The position numbers were made by a program, and so were the translations under genes. Positions 35,114 to 44,094 of a stretch of DNA of 64,000 nucleotides are shown one piece after another. The DNA comes from Streptomyces sp. NBC_01408. GTDB taxonomy: Bacteria; Actinomycetota; Actinomycetes; Streptomycetales; Streptomycetaceae. The stretch covers positions 1,054,001-1,118,000 of the forward strand of contig NZ_JAPEPJ010000001.1 of assembly GCF_026340255.1 (NCBI RefSeq), read 5' to 3'. The notes under the pieces were generated by a model, which saw nothing but the letters and a program-made list of their open reading frames with translations, ran no database searches and had not been told where the DNA came from. How positions within the stretch are numbered: position 1 is the stretch's first letter; each line of letters starts with the position of its first letter.

Positions 35114-35434
35114 TGACCGCCTAACCGACGGTGAAGGGCCCCCTTGGAGCGGGATTCCCGGATTCACGTCGAGCGCCGTGGGGGTGGCGCCAACAACTCG
35201 CCGTGCTCCTCTACGCCGCTGCCGTCATCGTCCTGGTGGTCACCTGGCCATCGCTGGTGATCCCGGCCGCTGACCTGCAACCGGCTCCGGCACGAATCCC
35301 GAGTTCGCTCGATCCGTGGCCTCGCGCCACCCCCCGTCTCCTCACCGGCCCGGAAAAGCGGGTTGGTGAGGCACGCCCCATCGGGGCTGGGCCGGCACCC
35401 GTCGGCCCTGGACTTCCAGGAAACGGAGACACAC
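35114..35434 (+). other. 321-bp spacer with a membrane-segment-like stretch
   Basis: No complete gene. A frame from GTG 35131 would encode a hydrophobic segment (AVLLYAAAVIVLVVTWPSLV) at about 35200-35265, with GC-rich third positions there, but the frame then runs through the peptide gene in another register, so the piece may be a decayed small membrane-protein gene. A GCCCC-ATC-GGGGC hairpin lies near 35375. The promoter of the peptide/JmjC operon should be here; I cannot place it. Confidence 0.4.
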
Positions 35435-35590
35435 ATGGCAGCGCAGAAGGAAGACCTGCTGATCGGCGTCGAGAGCCTGATCAAGGTCCAGGACCGCTTC
35501 ACCGCCGCGGCGGCGGAGTCCGACTCCACCGGCACCTCCGCAGGAGACGACGGCGAGAACCGCGACGGCCTGAACCTCCCGCAGGAGTAG
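35435..35590 (+). CDS. 51-aa peptide, candidate RiPP-type precursor
   Basis: ATG at 35435 with an upstream CGGAGAC ribosome site encodes MAAQKEDLLIGVESLIKVQD then RFTAAAAESDSTGTSAGDD and GENRDGLNLPQE. The N-terminal half is amphipathic helix-like (LLIGVESLIKVQDRF), as in leader peptides; after AAAAE the C-terminal half is short on hydrophobics and rich in Asp, Glu, Asn, Ser, Thr and Gly, as in a core that would be modified. It is followed 89 bp later by a JmjC/cupin_4 oxygenase and an aldo/keto reductase on the same strand. There is no Cys. A structural peptide or chaperone-like partner is an alternative. Confidence 0.6.
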   Translation: MAAQKEDLLIGVESLIKVQDRFTAAAAESDSTGTSAGDDGENRDGLNLPQE

Positions 35591-35679
35591 CACCACCAGC
35601 ACGCCACAGCACCAACCGGGGGCTCGTCAACCACGGCGGGCCCCCGGCCTCACGCCCATGACTCAGACCGGAGGAACAC

Positions 35680-36891
35680 GTGGACCACCACTTCGTCACC
35701 GCGATGGAGAAAGCCCTCGGCTGGGACGGCCCCAGGGAACTCGGAGCGGCTTTCGCCCGGGGAACAATCGAGGACCTCGATCTGCTCGATCGCCTGCTCA
35801 ACCCCAAGAAGCTGCTGGACCTGGTGATGCGCCGCAGCGTCACCACCCCACAGTTCCGCATCTTCCAGGAAGGCGCCGAACTGCACCCTGGCCGCTACAT
35901 CCACGCCTCCGTCACACGGAGGGGACAGGCCATCCCCATGGCCGACATGCACCGGGTCGGCGCGCTGATGCGCGAGGGCTGCACCATGGTTCTGGACGAG
36001 GTCGACTTCTTCGACCCGGCCATGGAAGCGACCTGCCGCGCGCTCCAGTGGTGGGCCCGTGAGCTGGTGCAGGTGAACGCCTACCTGACCACCCAGGACG
36101 CCAGCGGCTTCAAGCTCCACTGGGACGACCACGACGTCGTGATCGTCCAGCTCGCCGGCCGCAAGAGCTGGGAAGTCCGCGATGCCTCGCGCAAGGCTCC
36201 GATGTACCGCGACTCCGCCCCCAACTCCGAGCCCAGCGACGAGATCGTGTGGCAGGGCGTCATGGAGCCCGGCGACGTGATGCACATCCCCCGCGGCTTC
36301 TGGCACCAGGCCACGCGGGACGACCAGGGCGACGGCTACAGCCTTCACGCCACCTTCGGCATCGTGAAGCGCGTCGGAGTGAACTGGCTGGCCTGGCTCG
36401 CCGACCAAGCCCGCACGCAGGAACTGTTCCGGTACGACCTAGACCGCTGGAACTCCCCTGGCCAGTGGGAGGGGCAGCAGCGGCTCCTGGCCGACACCGT
36501 TGCCGAGATGGCTACGGAGCTCACCCCGCAGGACTTCTTCGATGCCCGGGAGCGGGAACGCCTTGCGGCCCGGCATGTCCCGGCCACCGGCCTCTTCGGC
36601 AAGCCCGCGGCCGTCGTGTGCGTCACCGACTTCGAGCCCGTGATCGAGCAGCACGCCGACACCGTGGACGTCCTCGCGGCAGGCAAGAAGGTCTCCTTCT
36701 CCGGAAAGGCGTACCCCGCGCTCGCCCTGCTGCTGAGCGGCCACCCCGTCGACATCGCCGACGCTGCCGAGAAGACCGGCCTGGACGTGGAGCAGCTCGC
36801 CGAGATCCTGCTGAAGGAGGAACTGTGCACGGAGCTGACCCCCGCCTTGTCCTCGGCTTACACCGGTCTCGTCACCACCGCGACATCCTGA
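35680..36891 (+). CDS. JmjC/cupin_4-type 2-oxoglutarate oxygenase
   Basis: A 403-residue protein of the ribosomal-oxygenase-like JmjC family. The iron triad is visible: His and Asp in KLHWDDHD (residues about 145-150) and the distal His in DVMHIPRGFWHQ. A Lys/Trp in GRKSWEV would bind 2-oxoglutarate. The C-terminal part (about 330-403) is winged-helix-like (AYPALALLLSGHPVDIADAA), as in YcfD-type enzymes. GTG at 35680 follows GGAGGAACAC. Family members hydroxylate residues in ribosomal proteins; placed between a 51-aa peptide and a reductase, this one may hydroxylate that peptide. Confidence 0.85.
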   Translation: MDHHFVTAMEKALGWDGPRELGAAFARGTIEDLDLLDRLLNPKKLLDLVMRRSVTTPQFRIFQEGAELHPGRYIHASVTRRGQAIPMADMHRVGALMREGCTMVLDEVDFFDPAMEATCRALQWWARELVQVNAYLTTQDASGFKLHWDDHDVVIVQLAGRKSWEVRDASRKAPMYRDSAPNSEPSDEIVWQGVMEPGDVMHIPRGFWHQATRDDQGDGYSLHATFGIVKRVGVNWLAWLADQARTQELFRYDLDRWNSPGQWEGQQRLLADTVAEMATELTPQDFFDARERERLAARHVPATGLFGKPAAVVCVTDFEPVIEQHADTVDVLAAGKKVSFSGKAYPALALLLSGHPVDIADAAEKTGLDVEQLAEILLKEELCTELTPALSSAYTGLVTTATS

Positions 36892-37670
36892 CGGCCGCAC
36901 TCGACCTTGGCGTCACCTCCCTGGACACCGCGGCTGCCTACCTCGGCTTCCGCTCGCACGCGGTGCTGGCCGAGACGGCCGCTGATTTGCTGCCGAAGTT
37001 CGCCCTGTCCACGAAGGTGGGCTTCTTCCCAGGCGCCGGAGGTGCTGAGCACTCCCTCGATCCAAGTCGGCTGCGCCTGGCCGTCGAGAAGGCGGTCTGG
37101 GAACTCGGCAGGGAACCTGACACCGTGCTCCTCCACAACCCCGAACGGAGCCTCACGGGTCTGTCCCCGGCCGATGGCCACGCCCTCCTCGGCGGCGCTT
37201 GCACCGCCCTGGTCGACGCGGCCCGCGAGGGCCTGTGCCGCACCTGGGGTGTGTCTTCCTGGGACACCCGGCCGCTCGGCATGGTCGGGGTGGACGACCT
37301 GCCGTCTCCGGACGTCCTCATGGTCCGGGCCGGGTTCCTCGTGGGCATCGACCTCCTCGATACCACGGCCGTCCTGCGCAGCGTCTGGCAGGCGGGCGAG
37401 ACCTGGGGCATGAGCCCCTTCGGGGGTGGCAACGGGAAGGTCTGGGAGGCCTTCGACCCTCGCCCGTTCCTTCGACCGCCCCACGATGGCTTGTCCCGCG
37501 TGCAGGCAGCATTCCGTACGGCGTTCCACCTGCCGAGTGCTGCCGCGGTGGCGGTCGGCACCGACGATCCCGGTCACCTGGGCGAGCTGGTCCAGGCCCT
37601 GGGCGCGGAGGTGGACCCCGCCGCCGTCAGTCAGTATCTGCGCGGCCTGCATGGGCTCCGTCAGAGCTGA
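36825..37670 (+). CDS. Aldo/keto reductase-like protein
   Basis: A 281-residue TIM-barrel aldo/keto reductase: LVLGLHRSRHHRDIL, then the catalytic Asp/Tyr in SLDTAAAYLG, Lys in LSTKVGFF and His in VLLHNPERS; all four are present. The C-terminal NADPH-binding end is shorter than usual. GTG at 36825 lies inside the JmjC gene (67-bp overlap) with AAGGAGG 4 bp upstream, so the two are translationally coupled. It might reduce a carbonyl made by the oxygenase. Its 3' end overlaps the convergent kinase-like gene by 10 bp. Confidence 0.82.
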   Translation: MHGADPRLVLGLHRSRHHRDILTAALDLGVTSLDTAAAYLGFRSHAVLAETAADLLPKFALSTKVGFFPGAGGAEHSLDPSRLRLAVEKAVWELGREPDTVLLHNPERSLTGLSPADGHALLGGACTALVDAAREGLCRTWGVSSWDTRPLGMVGVDDLPSPDVLMVRAGFLVGIDLLDTTAVLRSVWQAGETWGMSPFGGGNGKVWEAFDPRPFLRPPHDGLSRVQAAFRTAFHLPSAAAVAVGTDDPGHLGELVQALGAEVDPAAVSQYLRGLHGLRQS

Positions 37671-38518
37671 AGCTCGGCCACCAGGCGCTCGGCCTCCTTC
37701 CGGGCCGGCACCAGCAGCGGATCCTCCTCGTATGCGTGGGGTCCGACGATCTTCGACAGGAAGAACAGCGACATCAGCTTGCCGTCCCGGCCCTCCAAGT
37801 CCGCACGCCGCTCCCGGTGGACGCGGTCCGCGAGCGCCGGGACGGCCAGTGCATTGCCCCACAGCATCGCGGCGTCCAGGCCCCGGGGCGCCATGCCCCA
37901 GTCCTCCCAGTCGATGAGGGAGAACTCCGGCCCCATCACGTTGGCCCAGGTCAGATCCGCATGAGCCGGCGTCCACCGCTCGATCCGCGTATCGGCAATG
38001 GCGGGGAAGACCTCGCCGAGTGTCTGCGTCACCTGCTCCTGCGTGATCGTCACCGTGTCCGGCGTCGCGATTCGCGGCGTCTGCTGTTCAGCGAGGGCGT
38101 CTAGGGAGGCGTTCAGCGCCTCCCACCACGCATCCGGCAGGCCCGGGTCTTCAAGCACCAGAGCGCCCTTGGCGACAGACGGCGACGCGATCAGCTCCAG
38201 CTCATCCGCGCGCCACATCACCGGTTGGCCCGGCTCGCGCCATGCCACGCCCTGGTACCACTCGGGCATCGCGACCCCTTGCAGCACGGCGGCGGCCTCC
38301 GTCCCGTTCCAGCCCTGCAGGCCGATCCGCTCGAACCCCCGCCGCTCGATGCGCACCCACGTACCCCGCTCCGTGCGGCCACCCAAGGAACGCCGTTTAC
38401 GTACCAGCGCCTGCCGATCCAATCGCACGTGCAGGGCCTCCTCCACGCGTTCCAGCACGTCTTCAACCGGCTGACGGCGCAGGTCCACCCGGGCAGCGAC
38501 CGGCAGGGAAACAGTCAT
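37661..38518 (-). CDS. Aminoglycoside-phosphotransferase-like kinase
   Basis: A 285-residue protein of the APH/choline-kinase fold. The catalytic loop is HADLTWANV and the metal-binding motif is FSLIDWEDWG; the N-lobe (VRLDRQALVRKRRSLGGRTE, RGTWVRIERRG) is less typical, with no clear P-loop. ATG at 38518 has GAGGAGGT upstream. It phosphorylates an unknown small molecule, or possibly a peptide product. Convergent with the aldo/keto reductase. The 208 bp beyond its start hold nothing obvious. Confidence 0.8.
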   Translation of the reverse strand: MTVSLPVAARVDLRRQPVEDVLERVEEALHVRLDRQALVRKRRSLGGRTERGTWVRIERRGFERIGLQGWNGTEAAAVLQGVAMPEWYQGVAWREPGQPVMWRADELELIASPSVAKGALVLEDPGLPDAWWEALNASLDALAEQQTPRIATPDTVTITQEQVTQTLGEVFPAIADTRIERWTPAHADLTWANVMGPEFSLIDWEDWGMAPRGLDAAMLWGNALAVPALADRVHRERRADLEGRDGKLMSLFFLSKIVGPHAYEEDPLLVPARKEAERLVAELQL

Positions 38519-38726
38519 CACGACCTCCTCGGCGAACGGATGACCGTAGCAGGAACGGGCCCTGCGGCACGACCCACTCGTCAACGCCCGGTGCAGCAAC
38601 TCCCGCGGCTTCTTTTGGCGTTGCTGAGACGGCGCTCGCCTCGCCCACGCGGACGGCCGAGTAGGGCGTCCCTCCGGCCGGGCCGTGTGCCGAGCCGGTC
38701 GTCCGGCGGACACCCGGCCATCGGGT

Positions 38727-39491
38727 TCAGCCGGCGGGGACCGTCTCGCGGAGGAAGTCGGTCAGCAGGTCCGTCACCGCGGCAGGCCGCTCCAGGTTGG
38801 GTAGGTGACCGGCCCAGGGCAGTTCGAGGTGCCGGGCGTCGGCGAGCAGACCCGGCAGCCGGGCCGCGATCTGCCGGAAGTCCGCCACGTCGTGGGGGCC
38901 CGACACGACGAGACAGGGTGCCTTGATCGTTGACAGGTCGATCTCGACCTTGTTGCGCCCGGCCCCTTCGGGGGCGGCCAGTTGCACGTCGAAGGCGCGC
39001 CGTTGCATCCCGCGCAGCTTCTCCCGGGCCGCCTCGTCGGCGTCCGGCCCCAGCCAGGTGTCCACGTTCAGTTCCACGGCTCCCGCGATATCGCCCGCCT
39101 CCAGCAGCGCGTCCTCCCGCTCGCGGAACGCGCGCAGCTCATCGGTGGGTTCATGCCCCGGCAGGCTGGCGCACAGCAGCGCCATGGCGGACACCCGGTC
39201 CGGACGGCGTGCGGCGATCTCCATGGCGACCTGTCCGCCGTACGAGGCGCCGATCAGCGCCGCCTGCTCGATTCCGAGGGCGTCCAGCAGTTCCAGCACG
39301 TCTTCCGCATCGTTGTGGCGCCGGTCCGGCAAGGGAGTCCCGCCGAAGCCCCGGAAGTCACAGCGCACCACCCGGTATCCGGCGTCGACAAGGACCGGCC
39401 ACTGCGGATCCCACATCCTTCGGTCGCACACCGCGGAGTGCAGCAGTACCAGTGCGGGGCCGTCTCCGGATGCGTCATAAGCAAGAGTCAT
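38727..39491 (-). CDS. Alpha/beta hydrolase
   Basis: A 254-residue alpha/beta-fold hydrolase: LVLLHSAVCDRRMWDPQW, nucleophile elbow IGASYGGQVAM, acid in SGPHDVADF and catalytic His in PWAGHLPNLERP. The overall plan resembles 3-oxoadipate enol-lactonase and related carbon-carbon or ester hydrolases; substrate unknown. ATG at 39491. A MITE-like element lies just upstream and may influence its promoter. Confidence 0.9.
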   Translation of the reverse strand: MTLAYDASGDGPALVLLHSAVCDRRMWDPQWPVLVDAGYRVVRCDFRGFGGTPLPDRRHNDAEDVLELLDALGIEQAALIGASYGGQVAMEIAARRPDRVSAMALLCASLPGHEPTDELRAFREREDALLEAGDIAGAVELNVDTWLGPDADEAAREKLRGMQRRAFDVQLAAPEGAGRNKVEIDLSTIKAPCLVVSGPHDVADFRQIAARLPGLLADARHLELPWAGHLPNLERPAAVTDLLTDFLRETVPAG

Positions 39492-39590
39492 GCGGCAGAC
39501 CCTAGGCGGCGAGTGATCGAATCACTCGTGAATAAGCGGTCACGAGCCGCTGCGACGCCGACGTCCTCGTGTTCTCCCACCTCACGGGTA

Positions 39591-39766
39591 AGCGGTAGGG
39601 GGTGTGTGGTGGATCAGGGCCGGGCTCGGGTCGTCTGGCACCGCGCCTTGCCGCGTTGTCGTCGGTCGCCGACGCTCCGCGTCGACTCCCTCCTCCGCCT
39701 TGCAATCCACGGCACCAGACGACCCGCACTGTCCGACCCTGATCCACCACACACCCCCTTGCCGCT
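39591..39766. repeat. 176-bp MITE-like element with long terminal inverted repeats
   Basis: Terminal arms of about 29 bp (39591-39619 with 39737-39766) share GGGGGTGTGTGGTGGATCAG with one small gap near the tip; second arms GGGTCGTCTGG/CCAGACGACCC (39628-39638 with 39715-39725) continue the palindrome. CTCACG occurs on both flanks (39581-39586 and 39765-39770) and may be a target duplication. There is no transposase inside. It sits in the 353-bp gap before the sacsin-like gene; the rest of the gap shows no gene. Confidence 0.7.
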
Positions 39767-39844
39767 CACGCGATACCTTCTGGAGGTTCGGGCAGGTTCG
39801 AGGGCCCGGCATTCTTGAAGGCGGCACAGCATGGAGGCAGCGGC

Positions 39845-42800
39845 GTGAGCGTGCGAGTGACGGCGGCCCAGAGCGGCGTGGACCCCTTCGGCACGGCCCG
39901 GCTGCGGCGCGGGGTGCTCGACGCCTGGGGCGCGGGCCCGGCCCGGTTCCGCGAGGACGCCAACGCCGAGGAGGACCTGGCGCTCGGCGGCTACCGGGAC
40001 CGGCTCGTCGTCGAGCTGGCGCAGAACGCCGCCGACGCGGCGGCCCGTGCCAAGGTGCCGGGCCGGCTGCGGCTCACCCTGTACGCGGCCGAGGGCGGCC
40101 ACGCGGTGCTGGCCGTCGCCAACACCGGTTCCCCGCTGGACGCGACGGGCGTGGAGTCGCTGAGCACCCTGCGCGCCTCCGCCAAGCGGGGGCCCGCCGG
40201 GGCGGCGGACGCCGCGGACGCGGGGCAGAGCGTCGGCCGTTTCGGCGTCGGCTTCGCCGCCGTCCTCGCCGTCTCCGACGAACCCGCCGTACTGGGCCGC
40301 CACGGCGGGGTCCGCTGGTCCCTGGCCGAGGCCCGGGAGCTGGCCCGGGGCGCCGCCGTCGGCAGCCCCGGCCTCGGCGACGAACTGCGCCGCCGCGACG
40401 GCCACGTCCCGCTGCTGCGCCTCCCGCTGCCCGCCGAGGGCACCGCCCCCGACGGCTACGACACCGTCGTCGTGCTCCCGCTGCGCGACGCCGCCGCCCA
40501 GGACCTCGTCGAGCGGCTGCTGGCCGGCATCGACGACGCCCTGCTGCTCACCCTGCCCGGGCTGCGCGAGATCGTCATCGAGACACCGTCGGGCAGCACA
40601 GCCGCACCCGCCCGCACCCTGCTGCGCCGCGACGAGGGCCCGTACACCGTCATCGAGGACTCCCTGACGGGCACGAACCGCTGGCGCACCGTCCGCCACG
40701 GCGGCCCCATCGAGAAGGCGCTGCTCGTCGGCCGGCCGGTGGAGGAGAGGCTGCGGCCCGCCTGGGCGGTGTCCTGGGCCGTGCCCGTCGACACCGACGG
40801 CGCCCCGCTACACCCGGCCACCGCACCCGTGGTGCACGCGCCGACGCCCACCGACGAGCCGCTGGGCATCCCCGCCCTGCTCATCGCGACCCTGCCGCTG
40901 GACCCCACCCGCCGGCACCCGGCGCCCGGGCCGCTGACCGACTTCCTCGTGGAGCGCGCCGCCGACGCGTACGCCGAACTCCTCGGCGCCTGGGACCCGG
41001 TGACCACCGCCCTGGTGGACCTCGTTCCCGGCCCCCTCGGCAAGGGCGAGCTGGACGGGGCCCTGCGCGCCGCCGTGCTCCGCCGGCTTCCCCGTACGGC
41101 CTTCCTCGCCGCCGCGGCCCCGCCCGAGCACGCCGAGGAGCGGGCCGCGCTGCGCCCCTTCGAGGCCGAGGTGGTGGAGGGCGCGGGCGCCGACACCGTA
41201 CGGGTCCTCGCCGAGGTCCTGCCGACGCTGCTCCCGGCGGGCCTGGAGCGCCGGGCCGAGCTGCGCACCCTGGGCGTGGGCCGGCTCCCGCTGGGTGACG
41301 CGATCGAGCGGATCGCGGGCATCGAGCGGACCCCCGACTGGTGGCACCGGCTCTACGACAGCCTCGCCGGGGTCGACCCCGACCGGCTGTCCGGGCTGCC
41401 CGTGCCGCTGGCCGACGGCCGCACCGCGATCGGACCCCGCCATCTGCTCCTGCCCGACGCAGACACGCCGGCCGACCTGGCCCGGCTGGGCCTGAAGGTG
41501 GCCCACCCGGACGCGGCGCACCCGCTGCTGGAGAAGCTCGGCGCCCTGCCCGCCACCCCGCGGGCGATCCTGACGACCCCGCAGGTGCGGGCGGCCGTCG
41601 CGGCGTCGCTGGACGCGGGCGAGATCTGGGACGAGGACGCCCTCGACCCGGAGGAGCTGGCCGAGGTGGTGCTGGGGCTGGTCCGCGACGCCGAGCTGGC
41701 CCCGGGCGACGAGCCCTGGCTGGGCGCGCTGGCCCTGCCCGACGAGGACGGCGAACCGACCCCGGCGGGCGAACTGCTGCTGCCCGGCTCCCCGCTGGCC
41801 TCCGTCATCCGCGAGGACGAGGTCCCGTACGTGGACGAGGGGCTGGTCGAGCGCTGGGGCCCTGGCCCGCTGACCGCCTGCGGGGTGCTGGCCGAGTTCC
41901 AGCTGGTGCGCGCCACCGACCTGGTCCTGGACCCGGACGAACTGGAGCCCCGCGAGGGGGACTTCGCCGAGCCGGACGACGCGGGCCTGCTGGACGCGGT
42001 GGACGTGTGGTGCGAGGACGTACTGGACCAGCTGCCGGAGCTGCCCGTGCCGCCGGTGGCGACCGAGCTGGTGGCCGTACGCGATCTCGACCTGGTCGAC
42101 GACGACTGCTGGCCGCAGGCCCTCGCCATGCTCGCGCAGCCCCCGCTGCGCGACGCGCTGACCCAGCCCGTGCGGATCCTGCTCCCGGACGGCACCACGC
42201 AGTCCGTGCGCTCGTACACGGCCTGGTGGCTGCGCGACCACCCGGTGCTCGACGGCCGCCGCCCGGCGGGCCTGCGCGCGGCGGGCGGCGACCCGCTGCT
42301 GGACGGCCTGTACACCCCGGCGGACGCCACCGGCTTCGAGGACGAGCAGGTCCTGCGGGCGCTGGGCGTACGGACCTCCGTGGCCGCCCTGCTGGAGGAG
42401 CCCGGCGGCGCGGCCGAGCTGCTGGGCCGGCTGGCCGACCCGGACCGGGAGGTGACGGGCCGCCAGCTGTACGGCCTGTACGGGGCGCTGGCCGACCTGG
42501 ACCCCGAGCAGGTCACCCTGCCGGACGAGCTGCGGGCGGTGGTGGACGGCGAGGTGCAGGTGGTGGACGCGGCCGACGCGGTGATCGCCGACGCCCCGGA
42601 CCTGCTGCCGCTGACGGCGGGCCTGCCCCTGCTGCCGGTCACACCGTCCCGTGCGGCGGACCTCGCGGAGCTGCTCCAGGTGCGGCGTCTCTCGGAGACG
42701 GTCCCGGCGGAGGTCACCACCCCGGGCGAGGAGCACGAGGTCCCGGAGTCGGTGCTCCTGCTGCTGGGCCCGTCGACCCCGCTGACGTACGTCGAGCACG

Positions 42801-42997
42801 AGGAACTGGTCGCGGGCGGCACCGAACTGGACTGGCGCCGCACGCCCGACGGCACCCTCCACGCCTCCACGCTGGAGGGTGTGGCGGCGGGTCTGGCCTG
42901 GTCGGCGGGCCAGTGGCCGCGCCGCTTCGAGGTCGCGGCCCTGCTGGAGGACCCGTCGCGCACGGCGGAACTGGCCCGCGACCGCTGGTTCGACTAG
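39845..42997 (+). CDS. Sacsin-type GHKL ATPase-domain protein
   Basis: A 1050-residue protein. The N-terminal Hsp90-like/GHKL ATPase (residues about 20-230) has the N-box LVVELAQNAADAAARA, a G1-like LAVANTGSPLD and G2-like VGRFGVGFAAVLAVSDEP. The remaining 800 residues are Leu/Asp/Glu-rich and have no motif I recognise. It is related to the sacsin N-terminal repeat domain found in actinobacterial proteins of unknown chaperone-like role. GTG at 39845 has GGAGG 8 bp upstream. Monocistronic; converges with the next gene at 20 bp. Confidence 0.85.
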   Translation: MSVRVTAAQSGVDPFGTARLRRGVLDAWGAGPARFREDANAEEDLALGGYRDRLVVELAQNAADAAARAKVPGRLRLTLYAAEGGHAVLAVANTGSPLDATGVESLSTLRASAKRGPAGAADAADAGQSVGRFGVGFAAVLAVSDEPAVLGRHGGVRWSLAEARELARGAAVGSPGLGDELRRRDGHVPLLRLPLPAEGTAPDGYDTVVVLPLRDAAAQDLVERLLAGIDDALLLTLPGLREIVIETPSGSTAAPARTLLRRDEGPYTVIEDSLTGTNRWRTVRHGGPIEKALLVGRPVEERLRPAWAVSWAVPVDTDGAPLHPATAPVVHAPTPTDEPLGIPALLIATLPLDPTRRHPAPGPLTDFLVERAADAYAELLGAWDPVTTALVDLVPGPLGKGELDGALRAAVLRRLPRTAFLAAAAPPEHAEERAALRPFEAEVVEGAGADTVRVLAEVLPTLLPAGLERRAELRTLGVGRLPLGDAIERIAGIERTPDWWHRLYDSLAGVDPDRLSGLPVPLADGRTAIGPRHLLLPDADTPADLARLGLKVAHPDAAHPLLEKLGALPATPRAILTTPQVRAAVAASLDAGEIWDEDALDPEELAEVVLGLVRDAELAPGDEPWLGALALPDEDGEPTPAGELLLPGSPLASVIREDEVPYVDEGLVERWGPGPLTACGVLAEFQLVRATDLVLDPDELEPREGDFAEPDDAGLLDAVDVWCEDVLDQLPELPVPPVATELVAVRDLDLVDDDCWPQALAMLAQPPLRDALTQPVRILLPDGTTQSVRSYTAWWLRDHPVLDGRRPAGLRAAGGDPLLDGLYTPADATGFEDEQVLRALGVRTSVAALLEEPGGAAELLGRLADPDREVTGRQLYGLYGALADLDPEQVTLPDELRAVVDGEVQVVDAADAVIADAPDLLPLTAGLPLLPVTPSRAADLAELLQVRRLSETVPAEVTTPGEEHEVPESVLLLLGPSTPLTYVEHEELVAGGTELDWRRTPDGTLHASTLEGVAAGLAWSAGQWPRRFEVAALLEDPSRTAELARDRWFD

Positions 42998-43017
42998 ACG
43001 CGGCCGCCCAAGGCCCC

Positions 43018-44013
43018 CTAAGGCACTGCCACCGGGGTCAGGAGCGCGTCGGCGACGGCCGTCCGGGCGTAGAGCACCGAGCGGCCGTTGCGGTGCGCGG
43101 TGACCAGGCCGGCGTTGCGCAGGGCCGTCAGGTGCTGGGACACGGCGGCGGCGGACAGTCCGCAGCTGCGGGCGAGCAGCGTGGTCGAGGCCGGGGTGTC
43201 GAGTTCGGCCAGCAGCTGCGCGCGGGAACGACCGAGGACCCCGGCGACCGCCTCGGCGGCGGCCCCGGATGCTCGGGGCCGCCACAGGTGGCCGATGCCC
43301 CTTGCGGGATAGGCGAGTTGGGGCGGGTCGGGCGCAACCGTGCGGGTCAGTATGCGGGGCCAGGCGAAGGCCGAGGGCACCAGGAGCATCCCGGAGCCCG
43401 TCTGGTCCCGGGTCAGGGTGCACTGGTGGCGGACCATGCGCAGGGTTCCGGCGTCCCAACTGACCGTGGAGTGCAGCTCGTTGAGTACGTGTGCCGAGCC
43501 GTGCTCGGCGACCTGCCGGGCGCGGTGGAACAGGTCGGCCTCCAGCACCTGGCGGATGCGGGACCAGTAGGGGGCGAGGCCGATCTCCCAGTACGTCTCG
43601 ATCTCCTCCGTGACCTTCTCCAGCGCGGCCTGCGGCTCCTCTTCGAACAGCCGGAGCCGGGGCGAGGGCCGGGAGGCAGTGCGGCGGAGCATGGCGAGGT
43701 CGGCGCGGACCTGCTCGGGGCTGCTGGCGCGGATCGCGTCGAGTTCGGCGGGGAGTCCGGGGAAGGGGCCGGACGGGGTGGGGTTGAGGAAGTCCGCGAG
43801 GTAGCCCTCGCCGGGGATCAGCGCGGCCAGCCAGCCCCGGTCCAGGCCCGCGCGCTGCACCCGAGGCCTCACCTGCGCGGCCCAACGGCGGTGCAGCGGC
43901 GGATCGGTGGCCGCCCTGAGCAGCTGGAAGCTGGTGACGACCTCCCACATCGGAGAAACGGCGAACCTGGTCTGCGCCAGATCCGTCGCGGAGAAACTCA
44001 GTACCGACTCCAT
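43018..44013 (-). CDS. DUF5937/ArsR-type regulator
   Basis: A 331-residue protein. The N-terminal two thirds is the DUF5937-like effector part (FSATDLAQTRFAVSPMWEVV, LGRSRAQLLAELDTPASTTL) and the C-terminal 80 residues are an ArsR winged helix (LARSCGLSAAAVSQHLTALR, NAGLVTAHRNGRSVLYARTA). It is divergent from an MFS exporter with 81 bp between, a common repressor/exporter pairing in Streptomyces; the inducer is unknown. Confidence 0.85.
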   Translation of the reverse strand: MESVLSFSATDLAQTRFAVSPMWEVVTSFQLLRAATDPPLHRRWAAQVRPRVQRAGLDRGWLAALIPGEGYLADFLNPTPSGPFPGLPAELDAIRASSPEQVRADLAMLRRTASRPSPRLRLFEEEPQAALEKVTEEIETYWEIGLAPYWSRIRQVLEADLFHRARQVAEHGSAHVLNELHSTVSWDAGTLRMVRHQCTLTRDQTGSGMLLVPSAFAWPRILTRTVAPDPPQLAYPARGIGHLWRPRASGAAAEAVAGVLGRSRAQLLAELDTPASTTLLARSCGLSAAAVSQHLTALRNAGLVTAHRNGRSVLYARTAVADALLTPVAVP

Positions 44014-44094
44014 GCCCGCACCCCCGTGATCGCCTTGGATTCGGTCTGAGCTTAATCAATTCGGGGGCGGCGGCGGAGGGCGCACGCTCCTCCC

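Noticed and set aside
35131..35661. 176-residue open frame spanning the peptide gene
   Set aside because: Only the first third looks coding; the rest is the peptide gene read in the wrong frame.
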